Of a stretch of 64,000 nucleotides of DNA, positions 1 through 6,666 are shown piece by piece. The notes beneath the pieces were generated by a model that was given only the letters and a program-made list of their open reading frames with translations, did not search any database and had not been told where the DNA came from. Location: positions 3,348,001 to 3,412,000 of the forward strand of contig NZ_KB907307.1 of the NCBI RefSeq assembly GCF_000381925.1, in the 5' to 3' direction. Position numbers and translations under genes: made by a program. The DNA is from Nocardia sp. BMG111209. GTDB taxonomy: Bacteria > Actinomycetota > Actinomycetes > Mycobacteriales > Mycobacteriaceae. The number at the start of each line of letters is the position of its first letter. Position 1 is the first letter of the stretch.

Positions 1-1
1 G

Positions 2-1363
2 CGATTCGGAAAGTTCTGGGGCGCTTTCAGTGTCGGCGATCTGTTCGTCGTGAACGCGCTCACCATCGTCACGGAATTCATCGGGGTCTCGATGGCGCTC
101 GGCTACTTCGGGCTGCCGAAGGCGATCGCGGTGCCACTCGCGGCGGTGCTGTTGTTCGCGATGGTGGCCGGTGGTTCCTTCCGTCGCTGGGAGCGATTCC
201 TGTTCGGGCTCATCGCGATCAACATCGTGATGTTCCCGCTCGCGTTCCTGGTGCATCCGCGCGCCGCCGCCGTCGGCGCGGGATTCCTGCCGTCGTTTCC
301 CGGCGGGCTCGATTCCACGCTGCTGTTGCTGATCGTCTCGATCGTCGGCACGACCGTGGCACCCTGGCAGCTGTTCTTCCAGCAGTCCAACATCATCGAC
401 AAGCGCATCACCCCGCGCTGGATCCGGTACGAGCGCGTCGACCTCTGTGTCGGCATCGTGGTGGTGATGGCAGGCGCGATCGCGATCATGGCGGTCACCG
501 CGTTCGGGCTCGGCGGCACCGCGGCGGCGGGCCACTTCACCGATGCCGGGGCCGTCGCCCACGCGCTGCACGACCACCTGGGCACCACGGCGGGTGCGCT
601 GTTCGCGATCCTGCTGCTCGACGCCTCGCTGATCGGGGCCAACGCCGTCGGCCTGGCCACCACCTACGCCCTCGGCGACACCCTGGGCAAGCGGCATTCG
701 CTGCACTGGAAGATCTCCGAGGCGCCGGCGTTCTACCTCGGTTACGCGCTGCTGCTGACCATCGCCGGCGCGGTCACGTTCAGCCCGGACCATGTGCTGG
801 GCCTGATCACCCAGGGCGTGCAGGCGCTGGCCGGCGTGCTGCTGCCGTCGGCGACGGTGTTCCTGGTGCTGCTCTGCAACGACCGGGCCGTACTGGGACC
901 GTGGGTGAACACCACCCGCCAGAACATCCTCGCCGGGGTCATCGTCTGGTCGCTGGTACTGCTGTCGCTCGCGCTGACGACGGCGACCTTCTTCCCGGAC
1001 GTCACGACCGGGATGCTGGAGGCCGGATTCGGCGCCGGCGCCGTGCTCGGCGTCCTCGGCGGCGCCGCGATCGCGGTGGCCCGGCATCGCGGCGACCGCC
1101 GCGCGGCGGAGCGCACCGCGGCCGAGTTGGGCGGCCTCGATCCGGATCAGATCGAGGAGTTGGACGCGACCCCGTTGTCCCGGTCCGAGCGCAAGGCGAT
1201 CCTCGGGCAGGATCGCGACAATTGGCGCACGCCCGCCCTGGATACCCTGCGGCGCCCGGCGTTCTCGACACTGCGGACGGCCGGGATGATCGCGCTGCGC
1301 GGCTACCTGGCGATTGCGGTGGCGCTGGTGGTGGTGAAGATCATCCAATCCATCGGCGGCTGA
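2..1363 (+). CDS. Nramp-family metal-ion transporter, left-truncated by window edge
   Basis: The reading frame is open from the first bases of the window, so the GTG at 50 is internal and the true start lies to the left; 453 codons are visible. The protein is a multi-pass membrane carrier of the Nramp fold, which moves divalent metal ions with protons. About ten hydrophobic segments are visible, followed by a charged cytoplasmic stretch and one last hydrophobic helix. The segment matching Nramp helix 6 (bases 356-385) reads VAPWQLFFQQ where classic Mn/Fe carriers have a Met-Pro-His motif, so the usual Met ligand and His are missing and the substrate is uncertain. The helix-1 DPGN motif is off the window. 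Family assignment is firm, metal specificity is not. Confidence 0.85.
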   Translation, partial: RFGKFWGAFSVGDLFVVNALTIVTEFIGVSMALGYFGLPKAIAVPLAAVLLFAMVAGGSFRRWERFLFGLIAINIVMFPLAFLVHPRAAAVGAGFLPSFPGGLDSTLLLLIVSIVGTTVAPWQLFFQQSNIIDKRITPRWIRYERVDLCVGIVVVMAGAIAIMAVTAFGLGGTAAAGHFTDAGAVAHALHDHLGTTAGALFAILLLDASLIGANAVGLATTYALGDTLGKRHSLHWKISEAPAFYLGYALLLTIAGAVTFSPDHVLGLITQGVQALAGVLLPSATVFLVLLCNDRAVLGPWVNTTRQNILAGVIVWSLVLLSLALTTATFFPDVTTGMLEAGFGAGAVLGVLGGAAIAVARHRGDRRAAERTAAELGGLDPDQIEELDATPLSRSERKAILGQDRDNWRTPALDTLRRPAFSTLRTAGMIALRGYLAIAVALVVVKIIQSIGG

Positions 1364-1375
1364 GCGGGTTCCGTC

Positions 1376-1400
1376 CGGGGCAGTCGCATCGGCTGCCCCG
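1376..1400 (+). terminator. Hairpin after the Nramp gene
   Basis: CGGGGCAGTC (1376-1385) pairs with GGCTGCCCCG (1391-1400), ten pairs including one G-U, around a 5-base loop, starting 13 bases after the stop. There is no U-tract. Confidence 0.55.
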
Positions 1401-1589
1401 CGGATACCCTCTGACCACGGGATTCGCGTATCCGAATGGCTCGCAATTCGCCCCCGCATTGTTTTCCCCGCCTTTCTGCATTCCCGGAGAGAAACGCCGA
1501 AATACGCTGGGTTCGCTATCCTCGACAGCGCTGGGGTACGGTATACACAATCCCAGATGATCCGTGTGTCCGTGTGAAAGGGCTCGCTC

Positions 1590-1928
1590 ATGGCCAAGAA
1601 GGTCACCGTCACACTCATCGACGATTACGACGGGAAGTCCAAAGCGGATGAGACCGTGCAGTTCTCGATCGATGGCGTGGCCTATGAAATCGATCTGTCA
1701 ACCCTGAATGCCGGCAAACTCCGGGGATCGCTCGAGCCCTGGACGGAAAAGGCCCGGAAGGTGGGCCGGCTGAAGGTCGGTGGCGGTCCCGCTCCGCGTA
1801 AGTCGGGCGCCGACCGCGAGCAGACGGTGGCGATCCGGGAATGGGCGAAGAAACACGGCTACAACGTGTCCGCTCGTGGGCGAATTTCTTCGGAGATCGT
1901 GGCCGCCTACCACAAAGCCAACAAGTAG
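1590..1928 (+). CDS. lsr2: Lsr2, H-NS-like nucleoid protein
   Basis: Lsr2 is the actinobacterial xenogeneic silencer: it oligomerises through its N-terminal beta domain, binds AT-rich DNA in the minor groove and represses acquired genes. The 112-residue length is typical. The N-terminus ([16 protein letters not shown]) and the C-terminal DNA-binding domain with the AT-hook-like RGR at residues 96-98 are both intact, joined by a basic, glycine-rich linker near residues 60-75. The ATG is preceded by GAAAGGG about 9 bases upstream. The gene stands alone with 226 bases before it, so it probably has its own promoter; TCGACA (1522) and TACACA (1544) are weak candidate elements. Confidence 0.96.
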   Translation: MAKKVTVTLIDDYDGKSKADETVQFSIDGVAYEIDLSTLNAGKLRGSLEPWTEKARKVGRLKVGGGPAPRKSGADREQTVAIREWAKKHGYNVSARGRISSEIVAAYHKANK

Positions 1929-1989
1929 CACATCGGCGCACAACACTCGGCCGGGCCCGGCTTCCGCGGCGCAACGCACGCGAACCGGC

Positions 1990-2018
1990 CCGGCCGCGCC
2001 GTTTCCGGCGCAGGCCGG
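1990..2018 (+). terminator. Possible lsr2 terminator hairpin
   Basis: CCGGCCGCGCC (1990-2000) pairs with GGCGC-A-GGCCGG (2007-2018): eleven pairs with one bulged A and a 6-base loop, 61 bases after the lsr2 stop. No U-tract. Confidence 0.4.
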
Positions 2019-2411
2019 AGGGGCGCACCGGTCCGAACGGGCCTGCCGCGCTGATCCCTTGCCGCACAAGGATATTTCGCGGCGCAGGGATGTCCCCCGG
2101 CACCGGCGGCCGGCCCCGGATTCGACCGGAGTGATCGGCGCGCACCGCGATTGCCCGCGGCCGCCCCGCAATGGCGTATTCGGGATTCGGACGGCATTCG
2201 CGGCTGCGCGAAGTGGCAACCGGCCCAACTGCGCCAAAGGTGCGCGACGGCCCTTCGGAACCCCGCACGGCCGCCCGGGAACGCATCCCCGGGAGGCCGA
2301 ACCGGCGCTCGGGCGGTAAGGGTATCGGCCCGCCGGGCGAGGCCGTCCGAGTGGTCTGTGGAGGTGACCGGAACGGCGTCGCCGCAGCATGTGGGGGGCC
2401 GGAAAGAGAGG

Positions 2412-2458
2412 TGCGCCCGCCGAGGGGGAAATTGAGGGAATCGGACTCGGCGGGCGCA
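2412..2458. repeat. Perfect 13-bp inverted repeat
   Basis: TGCGCCCGCCGAG (2412-2424) and CTCGGCGGGCGCA (2446-2458) are exact reverse complements around a 21-base, A/G-rich loop. It lies in gene-free DNA, about 190 bases before the diguanylate cyclase, too far from lsr2 for an ordinary terminator. Confidence 0.7.
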
Positions 2459-2563
2459 ATGAGCCGCGGCCCGATCGGGGGGTCATCGACCGAGGCTCAC
2501 CGACAGCCTAGCGGGTTTCGCACTGATCGGCACTGTCACAACATGATTCACAGCGAAAAGATA

Positions 2564-2587
2564 GGTTCGGTACCGCCGTACCGAACC
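2564..2587. promoter_or_regulatory. Perfect palindrome upstream of the diguanylate cyclase
   Basis: GGTTCGGTAC (2564-2573), a CGCC centre, and GTACCGAACC (2578-2587) form a perfect 10-bp inverted repeat 65 bases before the GTG at 2653. It could be a dimeric regulator's operator or a stable leader hairpin; the sequence alone does not decide. Confidence 0.5.
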
Positions 2588-2652
2588 GGCGACCGGGCCG
2601 GAGCACGGTAGGCTGAGGACCTGCTTCGGCGCCGGATCCGGGGGGTGAGCAC

Positions 2653-3969
2653 GTGACACACAATCGCGAATTCGCGGACCTGGCTCGGCAGTGGCGAATC
2701 GCGGTGGCGGACACCGGTTTCGTACCGATGCCGATGCGCGAACTGGACCGGCTGCTGACCGGGTTCCTGACCCGTCTGGCGGCCGCGGCCGTCGCCGAAC
2801 CGGTCGGCGTCATCGACGCGGCGGACGTCGGCGCGGAACTGGTGCGGGCCAATCTGACCGATCCGCAGGTGCTGTCCCGCTCGTTCACGGCACTCGCGCC
2901 GTTGGCGGAAATCGTTGCGCCACATACCGATCGGCTGCTCGACGTGCTCGGCGCGCTGTCCCGCGGCTATACCGAGGAGCTGCTGGCCACGCGGGGACGG
3001 CATCTGGAGATGCTGCACACCGCGACGGCCGAGGCGCGCAACGCCGCCGAGATCCGGTTCCGGGTGGTGTTCGACAACACCACCGTCGCGATCGGTATCT
3101 GCGACGCCGAGGGGCGGGTGGTGGACGCCAATCCGGCGCTCAGGGCCATGCTGGGGCTCCCGCTGGCCCGGCTGCGCGGCCGGCCCGTGGCCGATCTGGT
3201 GCATCCGGACGACCGCGGCGAGTTGCACAGCCGCATCGCCGGCGAACTGATGGCCGCGGGCGAGGGCACCCTGCGGCTGGAGCTGCGCTACGCGCACGAC
3301 GACGGCGGCGAGGGCTGGGCCGCCTGGGCGGTCACCCTGGTGCCCGAATCCGCCGCTCGCGCAGCCTATCTGCTGATCGTCGGCGAGGACACCACGCAGC
3401 GGCGGGCCCTGCAGACGGAACTGCATCGCCAGGCCCGCCACGATCCGCTGACCGGGCTGCCGAACCGCCGTCAGCTGATCGACACCATGGCCGAACTGAT
3501 CGATGCCGCCGCGCCGGGCGATCGGATCGGGCTGGGCTTCCTGGATCTGGACGGCTTCAAGGCGGTCAACGACACCCACGGCCACGGCACCGGCGACCGG
3601 CTGCTGACCGCGGTCGCCACCCGGCTGGCCCGGCACGCCGAACCCGAACTGCTGGCCCGGGTCGGCGGCGACGAGTTCGTGGTGCTGTTCCCGCCGCCCT
3701 GCGACATCCACCGGGTCTCCGTCGTGGCCGAGCGGTTGCTGGAGGCGGTGGCCGAGCCGATTCCGGTGGACGGTCTGCTGCTGAGCATCTCGGCCTGTCT
3801 CGGCGCGGTGGTCACCGCGGTCTCCGGCACCGACGCCGAACATCTGCTCGATGCCGCCGACACCGGCCTCTACCGGGCAAAAGCCGCCGGTCCGAACCGC
3901 TGGGTGCTGCACACGCCGCGCGCGGACGTCCGGCCTGTCGCCGTAGCGGAGAACACAGTCCTGGACTGA
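2653..3969 (+). CDS. PAS-GGDEF diguanylate cyclase
   Basis: Makes the second messenger c-di-GMP from two GTP. Layout of the 438 residues: about 130 N-terminal residues of helical sequence without a motif I know, a PAS sensor domain (about 135-255), then a GGDEF domain (about 270-430). The catalytic loop RVGGDEFVV is intact (GGDEF at 338-342) and the DPLTGLPNRR signature opens the domain. The allosteric RxxD inhibitory site expected at 329-332 reads AEPE, so classic product inhibition is probably absent. No EAL domain is present, so it is a synthase only, and no membrane segment is seen. GTG start with GGGGGGTGAG a few bases upstream. The methyltransferase gene at 3993 begins 23 bases after the stop. 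Confidence 0.93.
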   Translation: MTHNREFADLARQWRIAVADTGFVPMPMRELDRLLTGFLTRLAAAAVAEPVGVIDAADVGAELVRANLTDPQVLSRSFTALAPLAEIVAPHTDRLLDVLGALSRGYTEELLATRGRHLEMLHTATAEARNAAEIRFRVVFDNTTVAIGICDAEGRVVDANPALRAMLGLPLARLRGRPVADLVHPDDRGELHSRIAGELMAAGEGTLRLELRYAHDDGGEGWAAWAVTLVPESAARAAYLLIVGEDTTQRRALQTELHRQARHDPLTGLPNRRQLIDTMAELIDAAAPGDRIGLGFLDLDGFKAVNDTHGHGTGDRLLTAVATRLARHAEPELLARVGGDEFVVLFPPPCDIHRVSVVAERLLEAVAEPIPVDGLLLSISACLGAVVTAVSGTDAEHLLDAADTGLYRAKAAGPNRWVLHTPRADVRPVAVAENTVLD

Positions 3970-3992
3970 TCACGCGGTTGCGGGAAGTATGA

Positions 3993-4811
3993 GTGGTCGT
4001 GCAACCTCTGCTCCCCGATTGGGCGGCCGATGATATCGACCCCCGAATCCCCAGCCCGGCACGGGTTTACGATCACCTGCTGGGCGGTTTCGCCAACTTC
4101 GACGTGGATCGCCGGATCGCGGCGAAGATGATCGAGGTCATCCCGGAGGTGCCGCGGACCGCCCGGGCCAACCGGGCCTTCCTGCAACGTGCCGTGAGTT
4201 GTCTGGCGGAGGCGGGGATCGACCAGTACCTGGACCTCGGCTCCGGCATCCCGACGGCGGGCAATGTGCACGAGATCGCGCAGCGGGCCGACCCGGACGC
4301 GCGCGTGGTGTACGTCGACATCGATCCGGTGGCGGTGACGATGAGCCGCCGGCTGCTCGCGGACAATGCGAACGCCACCGCGGTGCACGGTGATTTCACC
4401 GATCTGCAAGCGGTACTGGCACATCCGCAGGTGACCGGACTGCTCGACTTCTCGCGGCCGATCGCGGTGCTGCTGGTGTCGGTCCTGCACTTCGTCTACG
4501 ACGACGCGGTCGCCGAGCGGCTGTTCGCGGAGCTGTACGAGGCGCTGGCGCCGGGTAGCCATGTGGCCCTGTCGCATCTGACCAGAGAGGGTCCCGCCGA
4601 GCAGCTCGAACGGATGCGCGCGGTCACCACCGAGGTCACCGGTCGCGGCGACACCCTGCGCACCCACGACGAAATCCTCGCGCTGCTGGGCGATTTCGTG
4701 CCGATCGAACCCGGGCTGGTCCATCTGGCGCGCTGGCGGCCCGATCCCGATCAGCCGGTGCCGGAACTGCGGCCGCTGGACGGTTTCGCCGCCGTCGCGG
4801 TGAAACGCTGA
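3993..4811 (+). CDS. SAM-dependent methyltransferase, PF04672 (DUF574) family
   Basis: A class I SAM-binding protein of a family expanded in actinobacteria, whose substrates are mostly unknown. The 272 residues open with the family signature IPSPARVYDHLLGG, then the SAM loop DLGSGIPTAGN (about residue 82) and the acidic VVYVDIDP that holds the SAM ribose. It follows the diguanylate cyclase closely and may be co-transcribed. GTG 3993 is favoured because GGGAAG lies 5 bases upstream; GTG 3999 is an alternative. A second family member sits at 11837. A perfect hairpin follows the stop. Confidence 0.85.
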   Translation: MVVQPLLPDWAADDIDPRIPSPARVYDHLLGGFANFDVDRRIAAKMIEVIPEVPRTARANRAFLQRAVSCLAEAGIDQYLDLGSGIPTAGNVHEIAQRADPDARVVYVDIDPVAVTMSRRLLADNANATAVHGDFTDLQAVLAHPQVTGLLDFSRPIAVLLVSVLHFVYDDAVAERLFAELYEALAPGSHVALSHLTREGPAEQLERMRAVTTEVTGRGDTLRTHDEILALLGDFVPIEPGLVHLARWRPDPDQPVPELRPLDGFAAVAVKR

Positions 4812-4851
4812 GTCCCGGCGGACATCACGGCCCGAATCGTGCGGTACCGAA

Positions 4852-4882
4852 CCGTCCGGGGCGGTCTGCCACCCCGGACGGT
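4852..4882. terminator. Perfect hairpin between convergent genes
   Basis: ACCGTCCGGG (4852-4861) and CCCGGACGGT (4873-4882) form a 10-bp stem around an 11-base loop. It lies between the plus-strand methyltransferase stop (4811) and the minus-strand small gene's stop (4894), so it could serve both strands. No U-tract. Confidence 0.65.
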
Positions 4883-4893
4883 GATCGCCCTCG

Positions 4894-4965
4894 CTACGGG
4901 ATGAGCAGCAGTCCGAAGAAGCCGTTGACTGCGCCGAGCAGTTGATCGAAGAAATGCGTGATCAT
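4894..4965 (-). CDS. Candidate 23-residue hydrophobic peptide
   Basis: ATG at 4965 runs 23 codons to a TAG at 4894. The peptide, starting MITHFFDQLLGAV and ending FFGLLLIP, is strongly hydrophobic with one Asp, one His, one Gln and one Asn, like a membrane-inserting helix. Upstream on the minus strand is a strong ribosome site, GGGAAGGA, about 8 bases from the ATG. The frame is bracketed by hairpins: one after its stop (shared with the convergent methyltransferase) and one separating it from the esterase gene upstream. It is not in a family I recognise. The start signal and context argue for a real gene; translation is unproven. Confidence 0.5.
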   Translation of the reverse strand: MITHFFDQLLGAVNGFFGLLLIP

Positions 4966-5062
4966 TCGGTTCGTCCTTCCCTTCATCCGATTGCGGTTTC
5001 GCCGGTGTGACATGCATACCGGTCCGTTTCGCCGGAATGCGTTGGTACTACTGGAGTATTCG

Positions 5063-5127
5063 GCGCGCGCGGCCGATCGGACCGGTGCGCGGAACCTGCG
5101 AATTCCGGCCGCGCGGGCCGCGCGCGC
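5063..5127 (-). terminator. Long-loop inverted repeat after the esterase gene
   Basis: GCGCGCGCGGCC (5063-5074) and GGCCGCGCGCGC (5116-5127) are perfect 12-base arms with a 41-base loop, starting 22 bases past the minus-strand esterase stop. Arms this CG-simple could also arise by chance in such DNA. Confidence 0.35.
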
Positions 5128-5148
5128 ATCGCGGCCGCGGGCCGGCGG

Positions 5149-6165
5149 TCAGCGGGCCAGGGACCGGGCGAGCGTGGGCCACGCCTCGTGCATGGCCTGC
5201 TGCCAGTACGGCCAGGCGTGCTGCCCGCCGGGCAGGTACTCGACCGTGGCCGGGATCGCGTCGGCGTCCAGCCGCGCGGCGAGTTCGCGGGTGCAGTCGG
5301 CCACCGCGGCCTCCAGACCGCGTCCCGCCGGTGAATTCGGCGTGCCCTCGGCCCGTCCCGGATCGCCGGCGGTGATGAACAGGTCTGTGCCACGCAACTT
5401 CTCGAGGTTGGCGTCGGTCGACGGGTCGCGATCCGTCCACGCGGACGCGCCGTCGGCGCCCCACATGTTCCACGGATTCCCGCCGCCGGAGAGGACGACC
5501 GCCTGCACGTACCGGCGGCCGGGGTCCGTGCCGGTCTGCGCGCATCCGCTGAACGATCCGACCCCCCGGTACAGCCCCGGCGCGGCCTCGGCCAGCGCCA
5601 GCGCGGCGGTGGCCGACATCGATACCCCGGCGATCGCGTTGCGGCCGTTGCCGTCGAAGGCCGCGTCGATCAGCGGCGGCAGTTCGGCGGTGAGGAAGGT
5701 GGTCCACTCGTTGCGGCCGAGCACCGGATCGTCGGCGACCCAATCGGTGTAATAGGTGTATCTGCCGTCCAGCACGTCCACGACGGTGACGTTCTTGCCG
5801 GCGGTGAAGTCGCGGATATCGGTGCGGGTCTGCCAGGACACCTCGGTCCCGTCGGGGAACAGGCCGTCCTCGGCGCCGTTGAGCAGATACAGCACCGGGC
5901 GCGGTCCCGCCGGCCGGGCCGGGGTGACGACCGACAGCCGCACGATCCGCCGCATCGCCGCGGAGTACACCGATACCGCCGAGCGGCGGTCGTCGACGCG
6001 GTCCACCCGGTCGATGTGCGAGCCGTCCGGCGCGACGGCCGCCGCCGGGCCCTCCCCCGCCGCGGTGCCGGGTCCGACCGCCGTCCAGCTCACCAGCAAC
6101 ACCAGCGCCGCCGTCACCAGTTCCGCCGAGCGCCGCGCGGTGCTCCGAAGGGAAGGCCGTGCCAT
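5149..6165 (-). CDS. Secreted antigen-85-like esterase / mycolyltransferase
   Basis: An alpha/beta hydrolase of the antigen-85/esterase D type. In mycolic-acid bacteria such secreted enzymes transfer mycolates between trehalose and the cell wall. An N-terminal signal sequence (about residues 12-37 from the ATG) precedes the mature domain; the nucleophile elbow reads GVSMS and the C-terminal catalytic His sits in GGQHAWPYW, as in the Fbp proteins. A GTG at 6183 would add six residues; ATG 6165 gives a normal signal peptide. About 338 residues matches the family. The neighbours do not say whether it acts as a mycolyltransferase or as a plain esterase. Confidence 0.8.
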   Translation of the reverse strand: MARPSLRSTARRSAELVTAALVLLVSWTAVGPGTAAGEGPAAAVAPDGSHIDRVDRVDDRRSAVSVYSAAMRRIVRLSVVTPARPAGPRPVLYLLNGAEDGLFPDGTEVSWQTRTDIRDFTAGKNVTVVDVLDGRYTYYTDWVADDPVLGRNEWTTFLTAELPPLIDAAFDGNGRNAIAGVSMSATAALALAEAAPGLYRGVGSFSGCAQTGTDPGRRYVQAVVLSGGGNPWNMWGADGASAWTDRDPSTDANLEKLRGTDLFITAGDPGRAEGTPNSPAGRGLEAAVADCTRELAARLDADAIPATVEYLPGGQHAWPYWQQAMHEAWPTLARSLAR

Positions 6166-6183
6166 ACCGCCACACTCACTCAC

Positions 6184-6666
6184 GTCGTACAGGAAATGCC
6201 ATCATCCGGCACAATCCGGACCGCCGGTCCGGCAACGATACAGGCGGCCGCCGAGTTCCCGACCCGCGGTTCACCCGGCCGATCGGGACCGGCAAACGGG
6301 TGGTCCGAAGCGAATATTCAGCAAACATAGCGGCTCCCCCGCCGGGAGCGCCGGGCCCCGACCTCGGCGTGCGCGGTCGAGCGCGCCGGGGTAATCTCAC
6401 CCGGCAATCGATCGGCACACCGCACGTCCGCAGCGGATCACAAACCCGAGATTGCCTGATCAGGGAATTTTCACAACATATTCCCATTTCGCCCCGACAC
6501 GGCCCGAATATCGGTAGAATTACATTCCGGCTACTTTATCCACGGTTCCGCCCGCCTCGGAAGACGACCTCCGGACACCCTTCTTGACGAAAGGTGTCAC
6601 CAGCGGTTACAAATAAGTTCCCACTGGTCCAGATCCTTCGGACCGGCCCGCGAGAAGTGTATTGAT
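6184..6666. other. Divergent intergenic region
   Basis: No gene seen. The half nearest 6667 is clearly richer in A and T than its surroundings (about 6440-6620), as expected for promoters and possibly for Lsr2 binding. It separates the minus-strand esterase from the plus-strand acyl-CoA synthetase and must hold both promoters. Confidence 0.6.
6584..6613 (+). promoter_or_regulatory. Candidate promoter for the acyl-CoA synthetase fusion
   Basis: TTGACG (6584-6589) and TACAAA (6608-6613) are separated by 18 bases. The -35 lies in the loop of an inverted repeat GACACC (6574-6579) / GGTGTC (6593-6598), which could be an operator. Predicted transcription start is near 6620. Confidence 0.35.

Larger units (their letters stand above)
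1929..2652. other. Gene-free stretch between lsr2 and the diguanylate cyclase
   Basis: No frame here has a convincing start, ribosome site and protein-like composition; the overlapping open frames on both strands are Arg/Pro/Ala-rich products of GC bias. It holds an imperfect hairpin just after lsr2 (1990-2018) and two perfect inverted repeats (2412-2458 and 2564-2587), listed separately. It must also hold the promoter of the gene at 2653. Confidence 0.6.

Noticed and set aside
1929..2486. Several overlapping open frames of 90-260 codons after lsr2
   Set aside because: All are Arg/Pro/Ala-rich, without ribosome sites or family motifs, on both strands at once.
2548..3912. 454-codon open frame antisense to the diguanylate cyclase
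   Set aside because: Gln/Arg/Gly-rich composition without domains; the plus strand carries a complete PAS-GGDEF protein. A shadow of third-position GC bias.
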